A stretch of 64,000 nt of DNA from Sphingomonadales bacterium (GTDB taxonomy: Bacteria; Pseudomonadota; Alphaproteobacteria; Sphingomonadales; Sphingomonadaceae): assembly GCA_027488785.1 (NCBI GenBank), contig JAIYAY010000028.1, positions 62,001-126,000 of the forward strand. The letters run 5' to 3'. Positions 25,626 to 36,589 of this stretch are shown piece after piece. Below the pieces are notes generated by a model. The model made no database searches. It was not told where the DNA came from and worked only from the letters and a program-made list of their open reading frames with translations. The translations under genes and the position numbers were made by a program. Position 1 is the first letter of the stretch; each line of letters starts with the position of its first letter.

Positions 25626-27950
25626 CTAAACTGGGTCGCCGTTCCGGTCGCGCAGCACTTCGCGGCGGCCGATATGGTTAGGCGCGCTGATGAAGCCGTC
25701 CTCCTCCATTCGGTCAATCAACCGTGCCGCGCTGTTGTACCCAATGCGCAATTGCCTTTGAATCCAGCTTGTCGAAGCCTTCTGGCTTTCGAACACAATC
25801 TGGCACGCCTTGCGATATTGCGAATCTTCTTCGCTGTCGTCGCCGCCCATGCCGCCAAAATCGAAACCGCCGTCTTCAGGCTCTTCGGTCACGGCCTGAA
25901 TATATTCAGGCTGCCCTTGACCGCGCCAATGGTCGGCAACGCGGCGCACTTCATCGTCGGAGACAAAGGGCCCATGAATACGCGTCAATCCGCGACCACC
26001 TGCCATATAGAGCATGTCGCCCTTACCCAGAAGCTGTTCTGCGCCTTGTTCCCCAAGAATGGTCCGGCTGTCTATTTTTGAGGTCACATGAAAGGAAATG
26101 CGGGTGGGCAAGTTGGCCTTGATAACGCCCGTGATAACATCGACCGAGGGACGCTGCGTTGCCATGATCAAGTGAATGCCCGCCGCCCGAGCCTTTTGCG
26201 CCAGACGCTGGATCAGGAATTCAACTTCCTTACCAGCCGTCATCATCAAGTCCGCCAGCTCATCAACGATGATCACAATCTGCGGCATAGGTTCGTAAGC
26301 GAGGCTTTCTTCCTCATATTGCGGTTGGCCCGTCATCGGATCATAACCGATTTGTACCTTGCGGCCCAATGGAGCGCCCTTTGCTTTTGCGCCGCGGACC
26401 TTTTCGTTGAAATTGGCAAGGTTGCGTACGCCCAGCGAGGACATCATGCGGTAGCGCTCCTCCATCTGCTCAACTGCCCATTTCAGGGCGCGGATGGCCT
26501 TTGCAGGCTCGGTTACCACAGGCGACAGCAGATGCGGAATGTCGTCATAGCTGCTCAGTTCCAGCATCTTAGGATCGATCATGATCATTCGGCACTGGTC
26601 AGGTGTCAGGCGATAGAGCAGCGACAAGATCATGCAGTTCAGGCCAACCGATTTACCCGATCCGGTTGTTCCTGCGACCAAAAGATGAGGCATGGGCGCA
26701 AGGTCAGCAATAACGGGATCCCCCGAAATATTCTTACCCAAGATTATCGGCAATGCGCCCTTTTGCTCCACAAAAGCGTCAGAGCCCACCATCTCCTGAA
26801 ACACAACGGCCTCCCGGTGTGCATTGGGAAGCTCAATGCCCATCACTGTACGTCCAGGAATAGTCGAGACGCGCGCGGACAGAGCGGACATGTTACGCGC
26901 AATGTCTTCTGCTAACTGAACGACACGGCTTGATTTGATACCCGCCGCTGGTTCAAGTTCGTACATCGTTACGACAGGGCCGGGGCGAACCGCGACAATC
27001 TGCCCCTTCACATGGAAGTCATCGAGCACCGACTCCAGCAATCGCGCATTGGCTTCTAGCGCCGCCTTGTCGAGTTTAGGCACTGAAATCGAGGATGGAG
27101 GATCGAGCAAATCTATCGAAGGCAAGGTGAAGCTGCCAAAGAAGTCACCTTGCCGCGCACCGGTAGAAAAAGCGGCCTTTTTTGGCGCGAGCGTGCGGTC
27201 CTCAATCACCGGCGGCTTGCGTTGATCTGGTTCCACGGCCTTGCGTGGCGGCTTGGGTTCAACAATTTGTGGTACCGGCAGGTCCTCGCCCGCTAAAGCC
27301 GGCATGCCGACATTTACACCTCCAAATTTAGGCATCTTCAGTGTCGGGATACGCAACAATGGCCGTTCCAACTGAAGCGACCTGATGACCAATGCTACCC
27401 CACCCGCCAAAGCGCCGACTATGAGCGACACCCGAAGCAATGTTCCGAATATACCCTGAATTTGGCTCACGAGCGCACTGACGCCATTACCCAACAACAA
27501 GGCAATCAACCCGCCCCATCCAGCAGGGAGTCCTATGTCGCTGCCCTGTTGCCAATAAGCCATGCCAAAACCGATCGACAACATGCCGATCAGGCATAAT
27601 GTTAATTGTCGTTTCCATTGTGGCTGCGGGACATCGCGCCACAAACGCCGTGCAAACACAAGCATCAGCGGCAACAAGAATATCGCTGGTACGCCGAACA
27701 GGAAAAGCGCAGCATCTGCAACATAAGCACCGCTTTGACCCATCCAGTTGTGCTGCACATCGGCCGCTGCGCTGTTATATGCGGCGTCGCCCGCGGAATA
27801 GCTGAGCACCGCAAGCCCGTAAAACATGGCAAACAGCCCTAACGCCGCCGCTCCAAACAAGGCGCCGCTGCGGATTAGCGACGCACGCATAACCTGTCGC
27901 CAATTAGCGAGGTTCGATTTCGGGCTAAATTTTGAAATGCGCAAGGCCAT
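25626..27950 (-). CDS. ftsK: DNA translocase FtsK
   Basis: A 774-residue protein. Four hydrophobic segments within residues 25-200 form the membrane domain; a proline/lysine linker follows; the motor domain has VAGTTGSGKSVGLNCMI (Walker A, about 440-456), MIMIDPKMLELSSYDDIPHLL, and VIIVDELADLMM (Walker B). The C-terminal gamma domain (RIGYNSAARLIDRMEEDGFI) reads KOPS-like signals. FtsK anchors at the septum and pumps chromosome termini apart. The linker is short, as in other alphaproteobacteria. It leads the ftsK-lolA operon. Confidence 0.97.
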   Translation of the reverse strand: MALRISKFSPKSNLANWRQVMRASLIRSGALFGAAALGLFAMFYGLAVLSYSAGDAAYNSAAADVQHNWMGQSGAYVADAALFLFGVPAIFLLPLMLVFARRLWRDVPQPQWKRQLTLCLIGMLSIGFGMAYWQQGSDIGLPAGWGGLIALLLGNGVSALVSQIQGIFGTLLRVSLIVGALAGGVALVIRSLQLERPLLRIPTLKMPKFGGVNVGMPALAGEDLPVPQIVEPKPPRKAVEPDQRKPPVIEDRTLAPKKAAFSTGARQGDFFGSFTLPSIDLLDPPSSISVPKLDKAALEANARLLESVLDDFHVKGQIVAVRPGPVVTMYELEPAAGIKSSRVVQLAEDIARNMSALSARVSTIPGRTVMGIELPNAHREAVVFQEMVGSDAFVEQKGALPIILGKNISGDPVIADLAPMPHLLVAGTTGSGKSVGLNCMILSLLYRLTPDQCRMIMIDPKMLELSSYDDIPHLLSPVVTEPAKAIRALKWAVEQMEERYRMMSSLGVRNLANFNEKVRGAKAKGAPLGRKVQIGYDPMTGQPQYEEESLAYEPMPQIVIIVDELADLMMTAGKEVEFLIQRLAQKARAAGIHLIMATQRPSVDVITGVIKANLPTRISFHVTSKIDSRTILGEQGAEQLLGKGDMLYMAGGRGLTRIHGPFVSDDEVRRVADHWRGQGQPEYIQAVTEEPEDGGFDFGGMGGDDSEEDSQYRKACQIVFESQKASTSWIQRQLRIGYNSAARLIDRMEEDGFISAPNHIGRREVLRDRNGDPV

Positions 27951-28114
27951 GTTACGAATGCCGATATGTATGAAGTCGCAAAGGACCGAATACGCCCCTT
28001 TTCGGCGTCAGCGGACTCCTCGTCAAGTATTAGAGGGCAAAAGGGCGCGTGACTGGTTTTATATAGTCAAAATCCTGCTTTGAATCCGCCACTTTGTTGC
28101 GGCATAGGGACGAT

Positions 28115-29338
28115 ATGAAAAACAAGGCAGATGTAATCATCATTGGCGGCGGCCTCATTGGTCTCACGCAAGCTCTGGCGCTGGCGTCGCAAGGCATTAC
28201 GAGCCATGTCATTGACCGCGCGGACCAGGCTAGCATGCTGGAGGCGGACTTTGATGGGCGCACTTTTGCTATCTCAAGCTCAAGCTATAAATTATTTGAA
28301 ACGATGGGTCTTGGCGATGCTTTGGCCGACAAAGGCTGCCCCATTGAGAAAATATGGGTGAGCGACGGGTTGAAACCGGGGTCGCTCGATTTCGCGCCAG
28401 CGGAAGATGATGGGTTTTTAGGCCAGATGTTTGAAAGCCGTTATTTGCGCGGCGTGCTTTATAAGGCCGCTAAAGAACATACGGCAATACAGCTGCACAT
28501 GCCTGCCAACATAATCGAAAAATCCCGAGATGCCGGCGCGGTGACAGTGACCCTTGAAGGCGGAAAAGTCTTAACCGCAGACCTGATGATCGTTGCCGAA
28601 GGCCGCAAGAGCGAGACCCGCGAAGAGGCTGGGATCCACATAGCCCATTGGCAATATGACCATCATGCTATTGTCGGCGCGATTTATCATGAACGGCCGC
28701 ACAGCAATATTGCCTATGAAATTTTTTACCCCACAGGGCCCTTTGCCGTCCTGCCTATGTTGGATGACGAACGTGGCCGCCACCGTTCGGCGCTTGTCTG
28801 GTCCGTTGAGTCCAAGGATGCGGCTGGTTACCTAAAGCTATCGCCGCGCGGCTATGCTGCTGAACTTGAAAAAGGCATGGGCGGACTACTAGGCAAGGTC
28901 GAATTGTCCGCGCCTTTGTCGTCTTACAAATTAGGTTTCCACCATGCAGCGTCGATTACGGCGGAGCGCTTGGTGCTGATCGGGGATAGTGCGCACGGCA
29001 TTCACCCTATTGCTGGTCAGGGCCTGAATTTGGGCCTGCGCGATGTTGCGGCGCTAACGGAGGTGCTGGTGGACGGCATGCGTCTTGGCCTCGGCTTTGG
29101 CGATGCGCAGATACTGGATCGTTATAGCCGGTGGCGCAGTATCGACACGTTGCTAATCGCGGTTTCGACAGACGGGCTAAACCGGTTGTTTTCCATACCT
29201 GGAAAGACCGCATCGGCGGTCCGGCGTTTCGGGATGGCCATGGTGCAGCGCACCGCGCCGGCTAAGGCCTTTTTCATGGCCGAAGCACGGGGCGAAAGTG
29301 GTGCGCTGCCCAAAATGCTTCAAGGTATTCCGGTATAA
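28115..29338 (+). CDS. ubiquinone biosynthesis hydroxylase (UbiH/UbiF family)
   Basis: A 407-residue FAD monooxygenase. IIIGGGLIGLTQALALA near residue 10 is the FAD GxGxxG region; LVLIGDSAHGIHPIAGQGLNLGLRDVAAL (split across about 290-320) is the UbiH-family GD motif with the HPIAGQG signature. It hydroxylates the ring of the ubiquinone precursor; which position (UbiH, UbiF, UbiI or UbiL) cannot be decided from sequence alone. Start chosen at ATG 28115 with AGGGACG ahead, not the in-frame 28094. Divergent from ftsK and nearly abutting the convergent OmpA gene (6 bases). Confidence 0.88.
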   Translation: MKNKADVIIIGGGLIGLTQALALASQGITSHVIDRADQASMLEADFDGRTFAISSSSYKLFETMGLGDALADKGCPIEKIWVSDGLKPGSLDFAPAEDDGFLGQMFESRYLRGVLYKAAKEHTAIQLHMPANIIEKSRDAGAVTVTLEGGKVLTADLMIVAEGRKSETREEAGIHIAHWQYDHHAIVGAIYHERPHSNIAYEIFYPTGPFAVLPMLDDERGRHRSALVWSVESKDAAGYLKLSPRGYAAELEKGMGGLLGKVELSAPLSSYKLGFHHAASITAERLVLIGDSAHGIHPIAGQGLNLGLRDVAALTEVLVDGMRLGLGFGDAQILDRYSRWRSIDTLLIAVSTDGLNRLFSIPGKTASAVRRFGMAMVQRTAPAKAFFMAEARGESGALPKMLQGIPV

Positions 29339-29344
29339 ATCGGA

Positions 29345-30010
29345 TTAACCGTGTGTTACAGGTACAAGGCGAATTTCGACACGGCGGTTGGCCGAACGGC
29401 CCGCTGCATCCAGATTGCTAGCCTTTGGCTGGCTCTCGCCATAGCCGCGCGTCGCCAAGCGTGCAGACTGCACGCCGCGTGCCGACAGATAAGCCGCCAC
29501 CGCAGATGCACGACGTTCGGACAATGCTTGATTATAGGCATCCGAACCGGTGGAATCGGTGTGGCCTAGCACATCGACATAGGTTTTCTCATATTGAGTC
29601 AATGTTGACGCAAGCTGATCAAGTGTATTGCGGAAGCTGGGGTCGAAATTTGCGCTATCAACACCAAAGGTAATTTCCGATGGCATATCGAGGACAAGAT
29701 TGTCACCCTCACGAATGACATTAATGCCCGTGCCCGCGGTCTGTTGACGCAGCTTTCTTTCTTGTTCGTCCATATAATAGCCAACGCCGGCACCCGCCAC
29801 TGCGCCAATACCGGCGCCCAAAATCTTTTCGGTGCGATCACGGCGGCCGCCCACCAAGTCACCTAACAGATATCCGCCTAATGCCCCACCAATGCCGCCA
29901 ATAGCGGCTTTAGAAATTGTGCGATTCCCAGTTTCGGGATCCGTCACGCAAGCCGATAGCGGGAGCATCGCCACAACAAGTCCTATCGTCATCATTTGGC
30001 TTTTTTTCAT
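29345..30010 (-). CDS. OmpA-family lipoprotein with glycine zipper
   Basis: A 221-residue protein: lipobox LSAC at about residues 18-21, then a glycine-zipper segment rich in GG and GAG (about 40-80), and a C-terminal OmpA domain (from about 105) with VLGHTDSTGSDAYNQALSERRA and NRRVEIRLVP, which binds peptidoglycan through its Asp/Arg pair. It likely tethers outer membrane and cell wall, similar to Pal or YiaD. ATG 30010 has AAAGGGAATATT upstream and is preferred to 30025. Confidence 0.9.
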   Translation of the reverse strand: MKKSQMMTIGLVVAMLPLSACVTDPETGNRTISKAAIGGIGGALGGYLLGDLVGGRRDRTEKILGAGIGAVAGAGVGYYMDEQERKLRQQTAGTGINVIREGDNLVLDMPSEITFGVDSANFDPSFRNTLDQLASTLTQYEKTYVDVLGHTDSTGSDAYNQALSERRASAVAAYLSARGVQSARLATRGYGESQPKASNLDAAGRSANRRVEIRLVPVTHG

Positions 30011-30161
30011 AATATTCCCTTTCAACTAATGTGTCGCTTAAACGACACCTATGATGAACGTACGATGATTATTTCAACCGGCTGCTGCATTTCATCATAA
30101 CGCAATTTTGTGCATTTTGTTGCCAAACCCCCATTTTTGGCATTATGGCGCAAATGTCCTT

Positions 30162-31499
30162 ATGGAACCTCTTGACCCTTTCCCGTGGTTTGATGCCGCA
30201 ACGATATTAGCGCTCATCGCCTTAAACGGTGTGTTCGCCATGTCGGAGCTCGCCATCGTATCGGCACGCACGGCGAAACTGAAAGCTATGGCGGAGGATG
30301 GCAAACGCGGCGCGTCGGCGGCGCTCCGACTTGGGCGCGACCCTGGAAAATTTCTGTCCACTGTGCAAATCGGCATAACGCTCATTGGCATAATCGCTGG
30401 CGCCTATTCAGGATCTACACTCGGCGGTCCAGTTGCCGATCGCATTGCCTTATGGGGTGTCGATCGCGAATGGTCCGAAACCTTGGGTTTCGGCATTGTG
30501 ATCAGCCTTACAACTTATGCGTCGCTGGTTGTGGGCGAGTTGGTGCCAAAGCAATTTGCACTTATCGCGCCTGAGCGAATCGCCGTTATCATGGCTGGCC
30601 CAATGGAACTGCTTGCGCGACTTACCGCTCCCATTGTGTGGACTCTCGACAAATCGAGCGCGACCATATTTCGCGCACTTGGACTTCGTCGCGACACCCG
30701 CGACGCATTGAGTGCTGAAGAATTGCGCATGGTCTTTGCTGAAGCCACGCATGCAGGCATCATCGAGGAGCATGAGCATAAGGTCATCGCTGGCGTCGTT
30801 CGTCTTGCTGACCGGCCTGTGCGTGAAGTCATGACGCCGCGTACCGATGTGGACCGTATTTCCGCCGATGCGTCGGAAGAAGCAGTTCGCGATTCGCTGC
30901 TGAATTCGCTTCACACACGGCTGCCCGTGACCGGCGAAGACGGCGATGACATTATTGGGGTCGTCCAATCACGCGACATAGTCGCGGCGCAAATTCGTGG
31001 TGAAATGCTCGACATTCGCAGCTTAATGCGCCGTGCCGAGATTATTCCAGATCAGCTGGATGCCATGGACGCGCTGGAGATTTTGCGCTCGTCCGATGTT
31101 CCAATGCTTTTGGTGCATGATGAATATGGCCATTTTGAAGGCATTGTGACGCCGAATGATCTTTTGGCCGCCATTGCTGGCGAATTTGCGTCCGACCAAG
31201 CACAAGGCAGCGCACCCAATATCGTAACGCTAGATGATGGATCGATGCTGGTATCTGGATCAATGTCTGCCGATGCCATGGCAGAGGCTTTATCCATCGA
31301 TCTGCCCGAGGACCGCGACTACGCAACGGCGGCAGGACATGCTTTGCATATATTACGGCATTTGCCTTCCGAAGGTGAGGCGTTCACCGATCAAGGCTGG
31401 CGCTTTGAAGTTGTCGACATGGATGGACGCAAAATTGACAAGCTGCGCGTACGACTTGCAGAAAAGGCAATCAGAGAAGACGCAGTTGAGGGCTTGTGA
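30162..31499 (+). CDS. CNNM/CorC-type membrane protein with CBS domains
   Basis: A 445-residue protein of the hemolysin C/CorC family. An N-terminal DUF21 region with four hydrophobic segments (for example LALIALNGVFAMSELAIV) is followed by paired CBS domains (VREVMTPRTDVDRI and ILRSSDVPMLLVHDEYGHFEGIVT) and a C-terminal CorC_HlyC domain ending RVRLAEKAI. The family is involved in Mg/Co ion homeostasis or resistance; haemolysis is a legacy name. Start at ATG 30162 (MEPLDPF), rather than 30108 which would add unconserved residues. Confidence 0.88.
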   Translation: MEPLDPFPWFDAATILALIALNGVFAMSELAIVSARTAKLKAMAEDGKRGASAALRLGRDPGKFLSTVQIGITLIGIIAGAYSGSTLGGPVADRIALWGVDREWSETLGFGIVISLTTYASLVVGELVPKQFALIAPERIAVIMAGPMELLARLTAPIVWTLDKSSATIFRALGLRRDTRDALSAEELRMVFAEATHAGIIEEHEHKVIAGVVRLADRPVREVMTPRTDVDRISADASEEAVRDSLLNSLHTRLPVTGEDGDDIIGVVQSRDIVAAQIRGEMLDIRSLMRRAEIIPDQLDAMDALEILRSSDVPMLLVHDEYGHFEGIVTPNDLLAAIAGEFASDQAQGSAPNIVTLDDGSMLVSGSMSADAMAEALSIDLPEDRDYATAAGHALHILRHLPSEGEAFTDQGWRFEVVDMDGRKIDKLRVRLAEKAIREDAVEGL

Positions 31500-31570
31500 T
31501 TGCTTAATCGCTTGGTTAGTGCGTTTGCCGACACGGAATACTAAGTCGTTAGCGTCCACAGGATATTGAT

Positions 31571-32350
31571 ATGGCCGATTTCTTTCTCCCCAAGAACAGC
31601 AAAGTCCAGAAGGGCGCTGTTCACGCCGCCAAAACCAGCGGTAAGACCAAAAAGTTCAAGGTCTACCGCTATGATCCCGATAGCGGGGAGAACCCGCGTT
31701 ACGACACGTTTGAGGTGGATACCGACAATTGCGGTCCAATGGTTCTCGATGCGCTTATCAAGATGAAGGGCGAACAGGATTCATCGCTGACCTTCCGCCG
31801 GTCATGTCGCGAAGGCATTTGCGGATCTTGTTCCATGAACATCGACGGCAAGAACGGCCTCGCCTGCACCACTGCGATTGAAGATTGCAAAAGCGAGGTC
31901 ACCATCACCCCGCTACCGCATATGGAGGTCATCAAGGACCTTGTTCCAGACTTCACGCATTTTTACGCGCAATATGCGTCAATCAAACCATGGCTGCAGA
32001 CAGTAACGCCTGAGCCATCCGGTAAGGAGCGCCTGCAATCGCCAGAGGATCGCGCCAAGCTTGACGGTCTCTATGAGTGCATCTTGTGCGCATGTTGTTC
32101 GACCAGCTGCCCTTCTTATTGGTGGAACAGCGACAAGTTTTTAGGACCTGCCATCTTGCTTCAGGCCTATCGCTGGCTGGCCGACAGCCGCGATGAAATG
32201 ACTGGTGAGCGCCTCGACGAGTTGGAAGATCCATTTCGTCTGTATCGCTGCCACACGATCATGAATTGCGCCAACGCCTGTCCCAAGGGTTTGAACCCTG
32301 CAAAGGCGATTGCAGAAACGAAAAAGATGGTGGCAGAGCGCCACCTGTAA
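31571..32350 (+). CDS. sdhB: succinate dehydrogenase iron-sulfur subunit
   Basis: A 259-residue protein. [16 protein letters not shown] gives the [2Fe-2S] cysteines, [17 protein letters not shown] the [4Fe-4S] set and [17 protein letters not shown] the third cluster and ubiquinone-proximal site. It carries electrons from the flavoprotein SdhA to ubiquinone in complex II. In most alphaproteobacteria sdhCDAB are contiguous; here the preceding gene is the CBS membrane protein, so sdhC, sdhD and sdhA must lie elsewhere. It has its own short leader of 71 bases and seems intact. Confidence 0.97.
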   Translation: MADFFLPKNSKVQKGAVHAAKTSGKTKKFKVYRYDPDSGENPRYDTFEVDTDNCGPMVLDALIKMKGEQDSSLTFRRSCREGICGSCSMNIDGKNGLACTTAIEDCKSEVTITPLPHMEVIKDLVPDFTHFYAQYASIKPWLQTVTPEPSGKERLQSPEDRAKLDGLYECILCACCSTSCPSYWWNSDKFLGPAILLQAYRWLADSRDEMTGERLDELEDPFRLYRCHTIMNCANACPKGLNPAKAIAETKKMVAERHL

Positions 32351-32393
32351 GCGTTTCAATTCGCCATAAGGCTCTGATCGGTTAGGATTTCCG

Positions 32394-32846
32394 TTGGATA
32401 CACCCGCTTTTGACAGCAGCCCTGACCCCGATAATCCGGGGTGGTTGAACTGGCAGATGACCGACGCCAGCCGATACAATGGCACAGTGCTTGGCAAAAT
32501 GCTGGTCCGCAGCGAGGGAGATAACAAGGCGCGCTTGCGTATGTATCCCGAACACCGGCACAGCAATTTGCGAAATGCCGTGCATGGCGGGGTCACTCTG
32601 GGCTTTATCGACGTTGCTATGTTCGGTGCGTCCCGCATGTTCGGCCTGATTGAGGCTGGCGCGGCGGTCACTTTAGACCTCTCCGTGCAATTTATCGGTG
32701 CAGGCGTGATTGGCGAACCGCTTGAGGCAGAAGTTGAGCTCCTTAAGGAAACGGGCCGATTGTTGTTCATGCGCGGCATTGTGATGCAGGGCGAATCGCG
32801 CGTTGCTGCATTTTCGGGAACGATTCGAAAACCAACGAAAAAATGA
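32394..32846 (+). CDS. PaaI-type hotdog thioesterase
   Basis: A 150-residue single hotdog-fold protein. NLRNAVHGGVTLGFIDVAMFGAS contains the N-HGG motif and acidic helix of PaaI/YbgC-like thioesterases, followed by VTLDLSVQFIGAGVIGEPLEAEVEL. It hydrolyses acyl-CoA of unknown specificity. The start is a TTG at 32394 with TAGGATTT upstream; there is no ATG placed as well. Its stop overlaps zapE by four bases (ATGA). Linked to sdhB in the same direction but with 43 bases between. Confidence 0.82.
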   Translation: MDTPAFDSSPDPDNPGWLNWQMTDASRYNGTVLGKMLVRSEGDNKARLRMYPEHRHSNLRNAVHGGVTLGFIDVAMFGASRMFGLIEAGAAVTLDLSVQFIGAGVIGEPLEAEVELLKETGRLLFMRGIVMQGESRVAAFSGTIRKPTKK

Positions 32847-33961
32847 TGTCGGCATCGGTTCTGGATCGTCACGCTACGCTTGTCCAAGCCGGTGAACTCA
32901 GGCCAGACGCCGATCAGGTCAAGGCGGTGAGCGCCCTTGCTAAAGTGCAGTCTAAACTCGAAGCTGCACAGGCACGTGGGAGCTCTGTTTGGCGGTTCTT
33001 AGGGCGCAAGCCGGAACCGGCGCGGGGACTCTATCTATGGGGGGGTGTCGGGCGCGGTAAATCCATGCTGATGGACCTGTTTTTCGACAGCGTGCAAATC
33101 CAGCATAAACGCCGCGCCCATTTCCATGAATTCATGATCGACATTCATGCGCGGCTAAAGGCCGAGCGTGTGAAGGAAAAAGGCGACCCTATCCCCCCCA
33201 TCGTCGCAGCACTAGCCGCCGAAGCGCGGTTGCTATGCTTTGATGAAATGGTTGTAAACAATGTGGCGGATGCAGCAATCATGTCGCGCCTTTTTTCTGG
33301 CCTGATTGCGGCAGGTGTTACTGTTGTAACCACGTCGAACCGCCATCCCGATGATCTATATAAAAATGGCCTGAACCGGCAGTTGTTTTTGCCCTTCATC
33401 GATTTGGTGAAAGAAAGCCTAGATGTCATCGCGCTTGATGGCCCAACCGATTACCGACGCGATAGATTGGGAAGCGCTAAAATCTGGCTCGTGCCTAACG
33501 GCCCTAAGGCAACGACGGCTTTATCAGAAACCTTTTTCCGGATGACCGATTATCCACCCGAAGACCGCGGCCATGTACCAACCCTGGAGATGGAAGTTGG
33601 CGGCGGACGCATGTTGCATGTGCCCAAGGCGTTAAAAGGCGTAGCCGTATTTTCGTTCAAGCGCTTATGTGCAGAAGCACGCGGCGCGGCGGATTATCTT
33701 GCCATCGCGCGGCGTTTCCATACCGTCATCATGGTTGGGATACCTGTTTTAGGACCCCATAATCGAAATGAAGCCGCGCGCTTTGTGACGTTGATTGATG
33801 CCTTATACGAATATCGCGTGAAGTTTCTGGCGAGCGCTGATGCGGAGCCAGACCATTTATACCCGCAAGGCGACGGGCGGTTTGAATTTGACCGCACCGT
33901 ATCCCGTTTAATGGAAATGCAGTCTGAAGATTATCTGGCGGAGGGGCATGGACCGCGTTAG
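32843..33961 (+). CDS. zapE: cell division protein ZapE (AFG1-like ATPase)
   Basis: A 372-residue AAA-type ATPase. RGLYLWGGVGRGKSMLMDLFF (about 60-80) is the Walker A; LLCFDEMVVNNVADAAI the Walker B; TTSNRHPDDLYKNGLNRQLF is typical of ZapE/LACE1. In bacteria ZapE associates with FtsZ during constriction. Next to sdhB in many alphaproteobacteria. Overlaps the thioesterase start/stop, so the two are coupled. Confidence 0.92.
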   Translation: MMSASVLDRHATLVQAGELRPDADQVKAVSALAKVQSKLEAAQARGSSVWRFLGRKPEPARGLYLWGGVGRGKSMLMDLFFDSVQIQHKRRAHFHEFMIDIHARLKAERVKEKGDPIPPIVAALAAEARLLCFDEMVVNNVADAAIMSRLFSGLIAAGVTVVTTSNRHPDDLYKNGLNRQLFLPFIDLVKESLDVIALDGPTDYRRDRLGSAKIWLVPNGPKATTALSETFFRMTDYPPEDRGHVPTLEMEVGGGRMLHVPKALKGVAVFSFKRLCAEARGAADYLAIARRFHTVIMVGIPVLGPHNRNEAARFVTLIDALYEYRVKFLASADAEPDHLYPQGDGRFEFDRTVSRLMEMQSEDYLAEGHGPR

Positions 33962-33981
33962 CATGTTCCAAAGGGAGAGAG

Positions 33982-35373
33982 ATGATGGGACGGAAGACTT
34001 TATTATTTGCTGGTTTGTTGGCTCTAACCACGACGGCAAATGGGCAGGCACCAAATCCAAAGCAGGCCGCCGAGCGTGATCTGTTTGCAAAAATTGTCGA
34101 AATTCCGACGGTAGAGGGGCAACCCACAGAATTCAAAAAGCTGACCAGCCTGTTAACTTCAGAATTCCGCAAAGCCGGTATCACGAATGTCATCGTCAAG
34201 GATCATGATAATACCCAGACATTGATCGCGCGTTGGCCCGCAACCAAGCCTTCGGGGAAAAAGCCCATCCTTCTGATGGCGCATATGGACGTCGTTGCGG
34301 CCAAGGCAAGCGATTGGAAATATCCGCCGTTCCAGTTCCGCGAAGAAGGTGGCTATTATCTGGGTCGCGGTTCGAATGATAATAAGGCCGCGCTGACGGG
34401 GATTGTCCTTGCGCTACAATATTTGCGTGCGGAAAAGTTTGCTCCGACGCGCGATATCATTGTGCTGTTTACTGGTGACGAAGAAACCACTGGTAACGGT
34501 GCTCGGCGGGCGACAAGTGAATGGCGCGACCTAATTGACGCCGAATATGCATTGAATGGCGATGCAGGCGGTGGCTCGGTATTTCCCGACGGACGTGTCG
34601 AAGGCTTTGGTATTCAGATTGCCGAGAAAACCTATGCTGATTTTCGCCTGACGGCTGTTAATCGCGGCGGGCACAGCAGCGCGCCGCGCCCTGACAACGC
34701 GATCTATGCGCTTGCCAATGCATTGACAGCGGTTGAGCGGCATCGCTTCCCTGCCATGATCAACGACGCCACACGCGCCAGTTTTGACATGCTCGCAAAA
34801 GGCGACAGCGGCCAATATGGAGAGCTTCTGCGCCGATTTCTTGCCGACCCGCAGGACCGCGAAACCGCGGACCTGTTGGAGACCATGGACCCCGGCAGTA
34901 CGCGTACACGTTGTGTTGCGACAATGCTGTCCGGCGGGCACGCCCCCAACGCTTTACCGCAAAAAGCCGAAGCCAATGTCAACTGCCGTATTTTTCCTGG
35001 TGTGAAGATTGAAGACATTCGGCAGCAATTGCAGTCCCTATCGGGACCAGATATCACTGTTTCCGCCGTAGAAGGATCGCAAACCCCCGAAACGGCACCA
35101 TCACCCATGCGCGACGACATAATGCAGGCCTATCGGGCGGCGGTTGGCACACGTTTCCCCAATGCGCCCGTCCTTCCTTTCCAGTCCGCTGGTGCCACCG
35201 ATGGTGCGTTTTTACGCGCCGCCGGCATCCCCGTTTATGGCTTTGGTGGTCTATGGGGCATAGTCGGTCAGCGGGAAGGCGCACATGGTTTAGATGAGCG
35301 CGTTTGGGCTGAAGGTTTTCACGGCCAAATACCCATTTGGATGGAAATGTTGCGCAGAGTAGCCGGCGACTAA
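33982..35373 (+). CDS. exported M20/M25/M40-family metallopeptidase
   Basis: A 463-residue protein with a short signal peptide (MMGRKTLLFAGLLALTTTA, cleavage near NGQA). LMAHMDVV and GRGSNDNKAALTG supply the metal-binding His/Asp, and FTGDEETTGNGARR the catalytic Glu. The C-terminal half includes the dimerisation domain and GATDGAFLRAAGIPVYG. It probably cleaves dipeptides or acylated amino acids in the periplasm. GGGAGAGAG precedes two possible ATGs (33982, 33985). It lies 20 bases after zapE and ahead of the hairpin at 35378. Confidence 0.88.
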   Translation: MMGRKTLLFAGLLALTTTANGQAPNPKQAAERDLFAKIVEIPTVEGQPTEFKKLTSLLTSEFRKAGITNVIVKDHDNTQTLIARWPATKPSGKKPILLMAHMDVVAAKASDWKYPPFQFREEGGYYLGRGSNDNKAALTGIVLALQYLRAEKFAPTRDIIVLFTGDEETTGNGARRATSEWRDLIDAEYALNGDAGGGSVFPDGRVEGFGIQIAEKTYADFRLTAVNRGGHSSAPRPDNAIYALANALTAVERHRFPAMINDATRASFDMLAKGDSGQYGELLRRFLADPQDRETADLLETMDPGSTRTRCVATMLSGGHAPNALPQKAEANVNCRIFPGVKIEDIRQQLQSLSGPDITVSAVEGSQTPETAPSPMRDDIMQAYRAAVGTRFPNAPVLPFQSAGATDGAFLRAAGIPVYGFGGLWGIVGQREGAHGLDERVWAEGFHGQIPIWMEMLRRVAGD

Positions 35374-35377
35374 GGTT

Positions 35378-35405
35378 CGTCATCCCGAACTTTTTCGGGA
35401 TGACG
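35378..35405. repeat. 12-bp perfect inverted repeat (REP-like or terminator)
   Basis: CGTCATCCCGAA at 35378-35389 pairs perfectly with TTCGGGATGACG at 35394-35405 around the loop CTTT. No T-run follows on either strand, so it is not a textbook terminator. Sequences of this kind (GTCATCCCGAA...) recur as dispersed extragenic palindromes in some sphingomonads. Confidence 0.6.
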
Positions 35406-36560
<1,155 letters not shown>

Positions 36561-36589
36561 GCGATTCCCAAAGATTTCAGGAGACGTTT

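Noticed and set aside
26088-26915. 275-residue plus-strand frame within ftsK
   Set aside because: Antisense to the FtsK motor domain, His/Arg/Gln-rich as expected for a shadow frame.
32141-32887. 248-residue minus-strand frame over sdhB, the thioesterase and the zapE start
   Set aside because: It crosses three well-supported genes, so is a chance frame.
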